From Mariniradius saccharolyticus AK6 (GTDB taxonomy: Bacteria > Bacteroidota > Bacteroidia > Cytophagales > Cyclobacteriaceae): a stretch of 64,000 bases of DNA. This document shows positions 46,312 to 55,307 of the stretch, one piece after another. Under the pieces are notes generated by a model. It was given only the letters and a program-made list of their open reading frames with translations. It was not told the origin of the DNA and did not search any database. Where the stretch lies: contig NZ_AMZY02000006.1 of NCBI RefSeq assembly GCF_000330725.2, positions 186,001 to 250,000 on the forward strand, given 5' to 3'. Numbering within the stretch: position 1 is the first letter of the stretch; each line of letters starts with the position of its first letter. The translations under genes were made by a program, and so were the position numbers.

Positions 46312-47018
46312 TGGGGAAATTTGCGCAGCGCAGCTACCAAAAAGAGATCATGGACGATCTGGAGGTCGGGGGTGAAGTGCTGGAGCAGACCTTGCGGGAA
46401 CTCAAGACCATCAACCGCTTACTTGGCGGTAATGCGGTCACTACGGCTGGGTTGAGAAAATTGTTGGAAAACAATTCGGAAACCGAAATCACCGTTGCAG
46501 ACATCGGCTGCGGCGGCGGAGATATGATCGCTGTGATGAACGATTGGGCGAAGGCAATCTCCCAAAACCCCAATTTTCTTGGCATCGATGCCAATCCAAA
46601 TATCATCAGGAGGGCTGAGAAAAACCTGCGAGCTTTCACAAATGTGTCTTTCAAAGTACAAAATGTCTTTGATCCGGAATTTCCGCAGGAAAAAGTAGAC
46701 ATCCTTACCTGTACGCTTTTTACCCACCATTTTACACAAATACAACTTCTCGAGATGCTGGCCTCGTTCAAGCGAAAAGCCCGATTGGGAATCGTTATCA
46801 ACGACCTTCACAGGCATCCGCTTGCTTATTACAGCATACGCATTTTGACAAAACTTTTCTCCAAATCCCCCATGGTCAAAAACGACGGCCCACTGTCCGT
46901 CTTGCGGGGATTTCGACGCGACGAATGGGAGGTTTTGCTCCAAAAATCGGGTTTCCAAAAATTCGAAATCCGCTGGAAATGGGCTTTTCGTTGGCAGGTA
47001 GTGGCCTGGATTGCTTAA
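46311..47018 (+). CDS. SAM-dependent methyltransferase of the polyketide cluster
   Basis: A 235-residue class I methyltransferase starting at ATG 46311, which overlaps the PKS stop (TGATG); the ORF extension to 46221 lies inside the PKS gene. The N-terminal part (SYQKEIMDDL, INRLLGGN) precedes SAM motif I VADIGCGGGD (62-71). Then come the acidic LGIDANPNIIRRAEKN and ILTCTLFTHHFT. The C-terminal region (VINDLHRHPLAYYSIRILTK) suits a hydrophobic substrate. By position it should methylate the PKS product, like SrsB in the Streptomyces phenolic-lipid pathway. Direct function is inferred. Confidence 0.88.
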   Translation: MGKFAQRSYQKEIMDDLEVGGEVLEQTLRELKTINRLLGGNAVTTAGLRKLLENNSETEITVADIGCGGGDMIAVMNDWAKAISQNPNFLGIDANPNIIRRAEKNLRAFTNVSFKVQNVFDPEFPQEKVDILTCTLFTHHFTQIQLLEMLASFKRKARLGIVINDLHRHPLAYYSIRILTKLFSKSPMVKNDGPLSVLRGFRRDEWEVLLQKSGFQKFEIRWKWAFRWQVVAWIA

Positions 47019-47060
47019 TTTAGTGGGATAAATCAAAATTTTAACCTAAGTAAAACAGTC

Positions 47061-47906
47061 ATGGATTACAGTTTGGATTTGAAAACATTGGATTTGATCA
47101 AGCAGCAATTGATCGATTTGGCATTCCAAGTTGGGCCGAAAATCGTGTTGGGCCTGATCATATTTTTTATCGGAAAGTACCTCATAGGCATGGCAAACAA
47201 GATCATGCGGAGGGCTTTTGATCGTTCTGAAGTCGATCCTTCCCTTGCCACCTTTCTGCTGAGCTTTTCGCGAGTGGTGCTATGGGTGTTGCTTTTGATC
47301 AGTATCGCGACTACGATGGGGGTTCAAATGACCTCTTTTATTGCCATTTTGGGTGCTGCCGGCTTGGCCGTAGGCCTCGCATTGCAGGGCTCACTTTCAA
47401 ATTTTGCAGGAGGGGTATTGATCCTCTTGTTCAAGCCTTTCAAAGTAGGCGATACCGTGGAAGCGCAAGGAACAACCGGAGAAGTCGAGAGCATCGATAT
47501 TCTCTACACCAAAATCAAGAACTTCGACAACAAACTCGTCACGCTTCCCAATGGGATTTTAGCCAATAACCTGATTGTGAACTATTCCCAAAAATCAACA
47601 AGAAGGGTTGACATGAAAGTGGGCATTGCCTATGGCACAGATATCAAAAAAGTCAGAAAAATAATCCTAGGCATCCTGGCAAAGGACGAGCGTATCCACC
47701 ATGAACCGGTAGCAGTGGTTTTATTCAACAACTTCGGGGAAAGCTCACTTGACCTCATTATTCGCTGCTGGACCGATACAGCCAACCTATGGCCAGTATA
47801 TTGGGAAAACATGGAGGCGATCAAGGAGGCTTTGGAAAAAAATCAAATCAGCATTCCTTTCCCACAGCGCGAGGTGCATCACCTTTATCCGGAGGAAAAA
47901 AAGTAA
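47061..47906 (+). CDS. MscS family mechanosensitive ion channel (1)
   Basis: A 281-residue small-conductance channel protein. Three transmembrane helices lie at ~22-43, ~64-85 and ~90-115. The pore-lining TM3 is GAAGLAVGLALQGSLSNFAGG, followed by the FKPFKVGDTVEAQGTTGEV beta domain and cytosolic C-terminus. It releases osmolytes on hypo-osmotic shock. A second, closely related MscS gene is at 52684. It lies 42 bases after the methyltransferase gene, so co-transcription is possible, and ends in a good terminator. Confidence 0.94.
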   Translation: MDYSLDLKTLDLIKQQLIDLAFQVGPKIVLGLIIFFIGKYLIGMANKIMRRAFDRSEVDPSLATFLLSFSRVVLWVLLLISIATTMGVQMTSFIAILGAAGLAVGLALQGSLSNFAGGVLILLFKPFKVGDTVEAQGTTGEVESIDILYTKIKNFDNKLVTLPNGILANNLIVNYSQKSTRRVDMKVGIAYGTDIKKVRKIILGILAKDERIHHEPVAVVLFNNFGESSLDLIIRCWTDTANLWPVYWENMEAIKEALEKNQISIPFPQREVHHLYPEEKK

Positions 47907-47932
47907 GCGAATCTGCCGTGTCTTTTATCAGG

Positions 47933-47965
47933 AATAGCCACTCTGTTAGGTGGCTATTTTCTTTT
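47933..47965 (+). terminator. rho-independent terminator of the mscS-like gene
   Basis: 9-bp perfect stem AATAGCCAC / GTGGCTATT (47933-47941, 47950-47958), 8-base loop, then TTTTCTTTT. It lies between the channel gene and the convergent recG. Confidence 0.85.
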
Positions 47966-47983
47966 ACAATCTGTCCTGAAACC

Positions 47984-50101
47984 CTAAGAAATCCTACTCC
48001 AGTTCATTTCGTGTTTCCGTTGCACTTGGATTTGGCGGAGCACCATCACATTTTCCGGTTTTTCAAAAAGCGGGTCTTCCTGGAGGAGATTTTGCGCGGC
48101 ATCCCGCGCCATGGTCAGGATAGTGGCATCCTTGCTCAAGTCCGCAATCAACAAATCCGTCAATCCGCTTTGCTGCGTACCCATCAAGTCACCAGGGCCA
48201 CGAAGCCGCAGGTCGACATCCGCGATTTCGAAGCCGTTGTTGGTACGCACCATCGTGTCTAAGCGCAGGCGGCTGTCTTTGGAGAGTTCGTACTTGCTCA
48301 TGAGGATGCAATAACTTTGGTCTGCGCCCCGACCTACCCTGCCCCGCAACTGGTGGAGCTGGGAAAGGCCGAAACGCTCGGCATTCTCTACAATCATCAC
48401 GGAGGCGTTGGGAACGTTGACCCCAACTTCAATCACGGTAGTGGCGACCATGATTTTGGTTTCCCCCTTGACAAACCGCTGCATTTCGAAATCCTTATCC
48501 GCCGCCTTCATATTGCCATGGACAATGCTGACTGGAAACTCCGGAAAAGCCCGAAAAATACTCTCATAGCCATCCATGAGATTCTTGAGGTCCATGACCT
48601 CGGACTCTTCGATGAGGGGATAGACCACGTAGACTTGCCTGCCCGCCAGTATCTGCTGCCGCATAAAACCAAAAACCTTCAAGCGGTCCTTGTCATACCG
48701 ATGCACGGTCTCGATCGGTTTCCTTCCCGCAGGTAGCTCGTCGATGACCGAAATATCCAAATCCCCGTAGAGCGTCATGGCCAAGGTTCGCGGAATCGGC
48801 GTCGCCGTCATTACCAATACATGTGGCCAAAATCGCTCGTTTTTCGCCCAAAGCTTTGCCCGCTGCGCTACCCCAAATCGGTGCTGTTCATCGACAATGG
48901 CCAGGCCGAGGTTTTTGAACTGGACTATATCTTCCAACAGCGCATGCGTGCCGATCAAAATAGGCAATTCACCCTGCAGCAGCAGTTCATGGATGATTTT
49001 CCGCTCGGACTTCTTGGTAGATCCGGTCAGGAGCGCGATGCGAAGACCCATCAATTTGGCATAAGGTTTTAGGCCTTCGAAGTGTTGGTTGGCCAAAATC
49101 TCCGTCGGTGCCATCAGGCAGGTTTGTGCACCAGAACTGATCGCGATCAGCATACAGATAAACGCCACCATCGTCTTGCCGCTGCCCACGTCACCCTGGA
49201 TCAGTCGGTTCATCTGTTTGCCGGACTTCATATCCGTAAAGGCTTCCCGAATCACCCGCTTTTGTGCACCCGTCAGTTCGAAGGGAAGGTGCTCTTTGTA
49301 GAATACATTTACCAATTCCGTTTGTCCTAAAACCTGTCCCTGCGACTTCTCGGTGCGTGTAAGCTTCAGCTTTAGCAGACGCAGTTGGAGAAAAAAGAAC
49401 TCCTCAAACTTCAGCCTGAACCGGGCCCTTTTCAACTCTTCCAATCCGGATGGGAAATGGATTTGTTGGATCGCAGCCTTTTTTTCTTGCAGGTTGAACC
49501 GCCGGATGATTTCAGGGGGAAGCGTTTCCTGGATTTGGGGCAACGATGCGGGGACCAGGACTTCCATGATTTTGGAAATACCCCGTGAGTCGAGAAACTT
49601 GGCGCGCAGCTTTTCGGTGGTATTGTATACGGGCTGGAAGAAGCTTCTTTGTTCCTGTAGCGAAGTCAGAGGTTCCATCTCGGGATGGGCGATGCTCATT
49701 TTCCGGCCATATCTGTTGGGTTTCCCATAAAAGACCATCGGCACACCCGGCATGAGTTTTTTGACCACCCACTGCAATCCTTGGAACCAAGTCAGTTCCA
49801 TTTCCCCCGTCTCGTCTTCGATAATGGCGACGAGGCGCTTTCTCCTCCCATCCCCGATCGTTTCGATTTTCCGGATCTTAGCGATGAGCTGGACATTTTC
49901 CAGATCTTCGTTGATTTCCCGGATTTTGTAGAATTTGGTGCGGTCCTCATAGCGGAAGGGGTAGTGTTGCAGCATTTCCCCATAGGTAAAAATATTCAGC
50001 TCCTTGTTGATCAAAGCAGCCTTTTGGGGCCCCACGCCCCGGATAAATTCAATTCTAGTATCGAAAAAGGTGGACAATCGCGTTGCTATTTGAGAAGGCA
50101 A
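47984..50101 (-). CDS. recG: ATP-dependent DNA helicase RecG
   Basis: A 705-residue branch-migration helicase that remodels stalled replication forks and Holliday junctions. The N-terminal wedge/OB-fold region (FIRGVGPQKAALI, HYPFRYEDRT) precedes the helicase core. Motifs: Walker A LIQGDVGSGKTMVAF, motif II IVDEQHRFGV, motif III MTATPIPRTLAMT, and QLRGRVGRGADQSYC. The TRG motif region lies near the C-terminus. Length is typical. The upstream region is shared with the divergent beta-lactamase-like gene. Confidence 0.97.
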   Translation of the reverse strand: MPSQIATRLSTFFDTRIEFIRGVGPQKAALINKELNIFTYGEMLQHYPFRYEDRTKFYKIREINEDLENVQLIAKIRKIETIGDGRRKRLVAIIEDETGEMELTWFQGLQWVVKKLMPGVPMVFYGKPNRYGRKMSIAHPEMEPLTSLQEQRSFFQPVYNTTEKLRAKFLDSRGISKIMEVLVPASLPQIQETLPPEIIRRFNLQEKKAAIQQIHFPSGLEELKRARFRLKFEEFFFLQLRLLKLKLTRTEKSQGQVLGQTELVNVFYKEHLPFELTGAQKRVIREAFTDMKSGKQMNRLIQGDVGSGKTMVAFICMLIAISSGAQTCLMAPTEILANQHFEGLKPYAKLMGLRIALLTGSTKKSERKIIHELLLQGELPILIGTHALLEDIVQFKNLGLAIVDEQHRFGVAQRAKLWAKNERFWPHVLVMTATPIPRTLAMTLYGDLDISVIDELPAGRKPIETVHRYDKDRLKVFGFMRQQILAGRQVYVVYPLIEESEVMDLKNLMDGYESIFRAFPEFPVSIVHGNMKAADKDFEMQRFVKGETKIMVATTVIEVGVNVPNASVMIVENAERFGLSQLHQLRGRVGRGADQSYCILMSKYELSKDSRLRLDTMVRTNNGFEIADVDLRLRGPGDLMGTQQSGLTDLLIADLSKDATILTMARDAAQNLLQEDPLFEKPENVMVLRQIQVQRKHEMNWSRIS

Positions 50102-50280
50102 ATTAACAAGGGGAGATTGGATAAGCTATCTTTTGGTCCTAAGGTTCATCATTTTCCAAGACCATGGACTCGCCTCTCTTAGGCTGCATGGCAGTGTTAG
50201 TTGTTAGAGATAAAAACTCGATTCCAATCATTTTTTGCCAAAAAGCAGGTAAATTGATGCTTTTCAAACCCCAACACAAA

Positions 50281-52095
50281 ATGAAAGCTAGAATATTGAC
50301 CATCATTGCTTTGTTATTTTTTCAAGCGGCCTTCGCCCAGCGCAAGCCCGCCGAAGATACCCGCCTCAAGGGCTTGGATGCCGAACTGCAGGTGCTGCTC
50401 GATACTTGGAAGGCTGCGGGCTTTGCTGTGGCTGTGGTTGAAAAGGACAAAATCGTTTATGCCAAAGGTTTTGGATATCGTGACTATGAAAACAAGCTAC
50501 CAGTCACGCCACAAACGCTTTTTGCGATTGGGTCAAGCTCCAAGGCCTTTACTTCGGGTCTGTTGGGAATACTGCGGGAACAGAAGAAACTTGAATTTGG
50601 AGAGAGTCCAATAAAATATATTCCCGAACTGAAGTTCAAGACAAATGAGATGAACAACCTCATCACGATCAAGGAATTGATGACCCATAGCACGGGGCTT
50701 CCAAGGCATGATTTCAGTTGGTATCTGTTTCCAAGCAATTCCAGGGACAGCCTGATTCAGCGGATTGCAAACCAAGAGCCTTTCGCCAAGGTGCGGGAAA
50801 GGTGGTACTACAACAACTTCATGTTTTTGGCACAGGGAGTGGTTACGGAGAAGATCACCGGGAAATCTTGGGACGAGAATATCAAGGAACATTTTTTCAC
50901 ACCCTTGAATATGACAACATCCACTACGGTCATTGATGGACTGAAGAATGGAAAAGACGCGGCATTTGGCTATCAAGTCCTAAGTGACAGCATCATCAAG
51001 AAGATGGACTACTACGATATCGCCGCGATGGGCCCTGCCGGAAGTATCAACAGTAGCGTGACGGAAATGTCAAACTGGGCGATCACGTGGATCAACGGAG
51101 GTAAGTTCCAAGGAAATCAAATCCTTCCTGAATCCTACGTCAAAGAGGCGATGGGCTCGCGAATGATCATCAATTCGGATATTCCTGACGCTGAGTTTCC
51201 CGATATCCAATTCGGCAACTATGGCTATGGATGGTTTGTATCTTCCTACAAGGGCCACTATCGCGTGGACCATGGCGGCAATATCGACGGCTTTTCGGCC
51301 AACGTGAGCTTCTTCCCAACAGATAGCCTTGGAATCGTGGTCCTTGCCAACCAAAACGGATCCGTCATTCCCAATCTTGTCCGTAACATCATATCGGACC
51401 GGATGCTGAAGGAGTCGAAAACCGACTGGAACAAATACTACAAAGACCGGGCGGACAAAGCAAAAGCGGCCGAAAAGGAAGCCTTGGCCACCAAAACCTC
51501 CAGCCAAAAGAAAGGCACCAAACCATCTCATCTATTGGTGGAATTTACGGGTGATTATGAAAACCCTGGCTATGGGAAGATGGACGTTTATACCAAAAAC
51601 GACTCGCTTTTTGCGCAGATGAAAACGAGGAAAATATGGCTCAGGCATCACCATTACGATATCTTTGCGCCCTACCAGTTTGCGGATGGCAAGCCCGATA
51701 CGACCCAAGCCATCCCTCTTTTCTTCAACTTCCGAACCAATGACCAAGGGGAAATTGCGTCCCTCATTGTCAAATTCGAACCCACTACGGATCCAATCGA
51801 ATTCAAGCGGACACCAAAAGCGATGGCGATGGAGAAAGCGGATTTGGAAAAACTGGCAGGGGAATATGAATTGGCTGGGATGGTGGCCAAATTCTACCTC
51901 AAGGGGGAAAATCCGATTCTATACTTGACCGTGCCCGGACAGCCCGAATATGAACTCGTAGCGGTCGAAGAAAACAAGTTTCTGATCAAAAACCTGGAAG
52001 GATTCAAAGTAGAATTTGTGGTAAATGAGGCTGGAACACCGCAAGAAGCCATGTTTGTCCAACCCAACGGCACCTTCAGGGCAAAGAAAAAATAA
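50281..52095 (+). CDS. secreted class C beta-lactamase-related serine hydrolase with DUF3471
   Basis: A 604-residue protein starting at ATG 50281 with signal peptide MKARILTIIALLFFQAAFAQ; the upstream extension to 50164 is not credible. The hydrolase domain (~35-390) has the SxxK motif Ser85-Ser-Ser-Lys88 (GSSSKAF), a YxN-type motif in WYYNNFMF and the HxG-type motif DHGGNIDGF. The C-terminal part (~425-600) includes a DUF3471-like lipocalin segment (FTGDYENPGYGKMDVY). Such enzymes are DD-peptidases, esterases or peptide hydrolases; beta-lactamase activity is not implied. Confidence 0.9.
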   Translation: MKARILTIIALLFFQAAFAQRKPAEDTRLKGLDAELQVLLDTWKAAGFAVAVVEKDKIVYAKGFGYRDYENKLPVTPQTLFAIGSSSKAFTSGLLGILREQKKLEFGESPIKYIPELKFKTNEMNNLITIKELMTHSTGLPRHDFSWYLFPSNSRDSLIQRIANQEPFAKVRERWYYNNFMFLAQGVVTEKITGKSWDENIKEHFFTPLNMTTSTTVIDGLKNGKDAAFGYQVLSDSIIKKMDYYDIAAMGPAGSINSSVTEMSNWAITWINGGKFQGNQILPESYVKEAMGSRMIINSDIPDAEFPDIQFGNYGYGWFVSSYKGHYRVDHGGNIDGFSANVSFFPTDSLGIVVLANQNGSVIPNLVRNIISDRMLKESKTDWNKYYKDRADKAKAAEKEALATKTSSQKKGTKPSHLLVEFTGDYENPGYGKMDVYTKNDSLFAQMKTRKIWLRHHHYDIFAPYQFADGKPDTTQAIPLFFNFRTNDQGEIASLIVKFEPTTDPIEFKRTPKAMAMEKADLEKLAGEYELAGMVAKFYLKGENPILYLTVPGQPEYELVAVEENKFLIKNLEGFKVEFVVNEAGTPQEAMFVQPNGTFRAKKK

Positions 52096-52105
52096 CAGCA
52101 AATCC

Positions 52106-52546
52106 CTACTCAAGCCGCTCAAAAGCGTAGACCAAAAACCATCGGTTTCCCAGAAGTGCGAATCTTCTGTCCCAAAGCATGCCCTCCTTTTTGGACCAGG
52201 CCTTCTCGTCTACGGTGTAGGATTTTTGCTTGCGTTTTGATTTGTATATGGACAGGTCGAGACTGTCCTTAGGCGTTTTTAGCATGGTCCATTCGTCGTC
52301 TTTCCAGCGGAATTCGTCGGTGCCCTTCATATAGGAACCTTGGAGGGGAAAATAGATTCGAGAAGCTTGGAAAGTACTGTCCGCGAAAAACTGGGCGTAG
52401 AACATTTCAAAATCCTCAGTAGGCCCCATCTTGATTTTAGCCATACCTGCGGGGGCAGTTTGGCTGTAGGCGAAGACGGGTAGAAAAAGAAGGCACAGAT
52501 ATGCCATGACCATTCTAATCGAAAAAAGCCCTTTTCTGATTTGCAT
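52106..52546 (-). CDS. small secreted protein (possibly DUF4348)
   Basis: A 146-residue exported protein with a signal peptide (MAYLCLLFLPVFAYSQ); translation may start at an internal Met, residues 12 or 14, rather than at 52546. The mature part begins with FEMFYAQFFADSTFQASRI, reminiscent of DUF4348 proteins of Bacteroidota, though I am not certain of this. A basic stretch SIYKSKRKQKSY and the end NRWFLVYAFERLE follow. It converges with the serine hydrolase gene, 10 bases between stops. Function unknown. Confidence 0.65.
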   Translation of the reverse strand: MQIRKGLFSIRMVMAYLCLLFLPVFAYSQTAPAGMAKIKMGPTEDFEMFYAQFFADSTFQASRIYFPLQGSYMKGTDEFRWKDDEWTMLKTPKDSLDLSIYKSKRKQKSYTVDEKAWSKKEGMLWDRRFALLGNRWFLVYAFERLE

Positions 52547-52619
52547 ACGTCTCTGAGGGAAATGGGTGATTTTCAGATTTTTAAATCCCTATTTTTTCGT
52601 GAATTACATGATGAAAATT

Positions 52620-52667
52620 AAAAAATGCAACAATCCAAGCCTGTTTTTAAACTAAAACAAGCTTGGA
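52620..52667 (-). terminator. hairpin terminator after the second mscS-like gene
   Basis: Stem TCCAAGCcTGTTTT / AAAACAaGCTTGGA (52634-52667, one mismatch) starting 17 bases past the stop. On the minus strand it is followed, after TTGTTGCA, by T6. Confidence 0.6.
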
Positions 52668-52683
52668 CAAAAGAAATACGCTA

Positions 52684-53496
52684 CTAAGTCTTATTGATGA
52701 TGACCCTCGTCGGTACAGGTCCGGCGATTTTGTTGTTGGCAAAGGCGTCCCTGACTCGTTCCTGTATGGAGAAAAACACGTCCCAATAATGGTCTGGGCT
52801 TGCGTAGGGCCTGATTGCCAAGGTTACCATGCCGTCCGCGATCTTCAAGACATTGACGCTCGGTGCCGGATCCTTCAAGACAAATTCGTGGTCCTCCAGG
52901 ACTTTCAATGCTACTGATTTCGCTGCCGTCAAGTCGGCGTCCGGTGCCACAGCCATGGTGATGTCCACGCGAAGGTTTCCGTGACGGGTGAAGTTGACAA
53001 TTGTATTGTTGGAAACCGCACCGTTGGCCAAGATCACGGTTTTGTTTTCGGCGGTAAGTAGCACGGTGTTGAAAATCTGAATCTCGGTGACCACGCCGGT
53101 TTGCCCGTTTGATTCAATCAAGTCTCCGACCTTAAAGGGCTTGAAGACCAAAATCAGCACACCTCCAGCAAAATTTGCCAAGGAACCCTGCAGTGCCAGG
53201 CCAACCGCCAAACCCAAGGCACCAATGACTGCAATAAAGGAGGTGGTCTGAATGCCCAACATTCCCGCCACGGAAATCAGCAAAAGCACCTTAAGACCGA
53301 CACCGACAAGACTGCTGAAAAATGATTGTAATGAGACGTCAATTCCCCGCTTGTTGAGGACTTTTGAAACCATTCCCGAGAGGTAATTGACGATGTATAG
53401 ACCGACTACGAAGACGATGATGGCTCCGAGTAGTTTTGGACCGAAAACTTCCGCCCATTCCAAAAACTTCTTTAAGTAACCTGATGCTTCTTCCAT
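52684..53496 (-). CDS. MscS family mechanosensitive ion channel (2)
   Basis: A 270-residue MscS homologue with three transmembrane helices (~20-40, ~60-80, ~85-110). The pore helix is GALGLAVGLALQGSLANFAGG and the beta domain starts FKPFKVGDLIESNGQTGVV. It is similar throughout to the channel at 47061, sharing TTSFIAxxGAxGLAVGLALQ, but the N-terminus and C-terminal tail differ. Two small MscS paralogues 5 kb apart suggest duplication with different gating tension. Monocistronic. Confidence 0.94.
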   Translation of the reverse strand: MEEASGYLKKFLEWAEVFGPKLLGAIIVFVVGLYIVNYLSGMVSKVLNKRGIDVSLQSFFSSLVGVGLKVLLLISVAGMLGIQTTSFIAVIGALGLAVGLALQGSLANFAGGVLILVFKPFKVGDLIESNGQTGVVTEIQIFNTVLLTAENKTVILANGAVSNNTIVNFTRHGNLRVDITMAVAPDADLTAAKSVALKVLEDHEFVLKDPAPSVNVLKIADGMVTLAIRPYASPDHYWDVFFSIQERVRDAFANNKIAGPVPTRVIINKT

Positions 53497-53624
53497 ATCA
53501 AAAATATTTAGCGTGTTTGGTTGTATTTTGATTCTTGTAATTTATGAAGAATTTTCAACACAAAATCATGTGTAACGAGACCTCCTGTAATTATTGGCTA
53601 AAAATTAGCAACCTTTTGAAGAAC

Positions 53625-54482
53625 CTATGATACAAGGCCTTTCAGCGGAACAAAGCACCATTGGCCTTGCTTCAGAACCATGAGTTCACGGAATCCAATT
53701 TCCAATAGAAGCTTGACGGTCTGTTCAAATTCCTTGGTGATCTCCGAAGGGTGGTGGGCGTCTGAATTGAGGCAAACAGGGATATCCAATTCCCGCATGA
53801 TTTTCAGGCCAATGATTCCGGGATAGGGCTCTGAAGTGCGCTTTTTATAGATTCCCCGGGTATTGACTTCGACGATGACCTCGGATTTCTTCGCCAGCTG
53901 AAGCGTTTCCGTAAGTCTGTCGCGATACCATCGATCAGCTTCATCAAAAAATGGAAACTTGCTGTTGTGCATCTTGATTTTGTCCACATGCCCAAGGATG
54001 GTGGGCTTGTCTCTCTCCAGCATTTGGCAGGTCAGGGCAAAATAAGAACTGATTGCCTTTTGGACATTGCCTTCAAAAATCTCCCTGAGGCCTTTTTGGA
54101 ACAGCTCGAGGGTGCCGTCAATTTCCCAAGGTTTTCCGTCTTCAAGCTCCTTGACGAAATGGACTGAACCGACCGTAAAATCCAATTTGCCCCTATCTGT
54201 CCATGATTTGATTTGCCGCGGCCACTTTTCCAAAAAGTCTACTTCCAGTCCCTTGTAGATTTCGATGCGGTCCGAATACTTGGACTTTACCGCTTCCAAA
54301 TCCCGGAGATACGCATCAAAATCCGCTTCCTTCATCGACCACGTCGTATCAAACGGCACCGGACTGTGGGAAGTGAAGCCCAGGCTCCCTATGTTTTGCC
54401 TGATGGCTTCCTGGACATGCTCCTCCAATTCCCCCACGCCGTCGCAGTATTTGCAGTGGTGGTGGTAATTGGTCCAAGGCAT
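53625..54482 (-). CDS. histidinol-phosphatase, PHP family (HisJ/HisK type)
   Basis: A 285-residue PHP-fold metallophosphatase that would hydrolyse L-histidinol phosphate in histidine synthesis. Metal-binding motifs: YHHHCKYCDG at the N-terminus, FTSHSP, GLEVDFL, GSVHF, LGHVDKIK and the C-terminal NSDAHHP. The sequence follows the HisJ pattern rather than the HAD type. No other his genes are nearby. It lies 12 bases after the S1/P1 nuclease gene, at the end of the minus-strand run starting at secA. Confidence 0.88.
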   Translation of the reverse strand: MPWTNYHHHCKYCDGVGELEEHVQEAIRQNIGSLGFTSHSPVPFDTTWSMKEADFDAYLRDLEAVKSKYSDRIEIYKGLEVDFLEKWPRQIKSWTDRGKLDFTVGSVHFVKELEDGKPWEIDGTLELFQKGLREIFEGNVQKAISSYFALTCQMLERDKPTILGHVDKIKMHNSKFPFFDEADRWYRDRLTETLQLAKKSEVIVEVNTRGIYKKRTSEPYPGIIGLKIMRELDIPVCLNSDAHHPSEITKEFEQTVKLLLEIGFRELMVLKQGQWCFVPLKGLVS

Positions 54483-54494
54483 ATGTGTGGGGTT

Positions 54495-55274
54495 CTAACC
54501 GTATATTTCTTCCAAAACTTGCGCCAGACGAATGCCCGCCGCCGTGAGTCGCTCCTCTACGTGGTGGTAATGCTTATAGATGTACTCATACCCAATCCGC
54601 CCATTTTCAGGAATGTCATACATGTCAGGTCTCATCGCGGCTGCTTCTTTCAGCCATTCCGGCGGACCTGCAGATTGGTATTGGGAGATTTTGGCCGGGG
54701 TGATGCGTTTGTGGAGTTCTGTGGCGATTTCGGTGTAGCTCATCTTTTTGCCCTCGATCAGGTCAGAATCCCAAATCGCGTGGATGTTGGTCTCTTTGTT
54801 GAAAAACGTCACCTTGACGTCGTTTCCGCCACGGTCTCCCGGCTTGCCTACGTGGAATGGCTGGTGCAAATCACCGACGATATGGATCAGCATGCGGAGT
54901 TGGTCTCTTTCTTCCTCAGGGCTCAAGCCGCCTTTTTTGAGGGTTTCTTTGATCTTAAGAAAAGCGGTGTAGGCATCTCCCGCCGGTTCCTGCAATGCAG
55001 GATCGTAGCTTCCGTCGGCTGTGGTGACCCAATGCCAAGTATTGGTATAGTCATATTTCCTGTCCGATCGGATATTGTCCATCCAGACCCCGACACCGGA
55101 AATGGACTCCTGCTGCAGGATGGCCTCCACTTTTTTCACGGTCTTTGGTTTCATTTGCCATTCCGCCAATTTTCCGATCACATAGTGTCCGATAGGTCCC
55201 CAGGCAAAGGAATTGATCTGAAGGCCGAGCACCAGTAACAGGGTGAATCCGATTTGTTTGGTTTTAATGATCAT
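54495..55274 (-). CDS. secreted S1/P1 family nuclease
   Basis: A 259-residue zinc-dependent nuclease. Signal peptide cleavage after residue 24 (QINSFA) would expose Trp25 as the mature N-terminus (WGPIGHYVIG), required since its amino and carbonyl groups bind Zn in this family. The other ligands are present: DNIRSD, TWHWV, LIHIVGDLHQPFHVG and HAIWDSDLI. It hydrolyses single-stranded DNA/RNA and 3'-nucleotides outside the cytoplasm. It is 33 bases after the M20 gene and 12 bases before the histidinol-phosphatase gene, probably in one transcript. Confidence 0.93.
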   Translation of the reverse strand: MIIKTKQIGFTLLLVLGLQINSFAWGPIGHYVIGKLAEWQMKPKTVKKVEAILQQESISGVGVWMDNIRSDRKYDYTNTWHWVTTADGSYDPALQEPAGDAYTAFLKIKETLKKGGLSPEEERDQLRMLIHIVGDLHQPFHVGKPGDRGGNDVKVTFFNKETNIHAIWDSDLIEGKKMSYTEIATELHKRITPAKISQYQSAGPPEWLKEAAAMRPDMYDIPENGRIGYEYIYKHYHHVEERLTAAGIRLAQVLEEIYG

Positions 55275-55307
55275 TACTTGTCTATCTTTTATTGAAAGAG
55301 ATATGAG

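Noticed and set aside
53499-53506. TATTTTTG on the minus strand touching the start of the second MscS gene
   Set aside because: Matches the -7 octamer but would place the transcription start at the ATG and has no -33 partner; may be chance in AT-rich DNA.
54213-55238. 341-residue plus-strand ORF
   Set aside because: Runs antisense across the histidinol-phosphatase and S1/P1 nuclease genes, both with complete active-site motifs.
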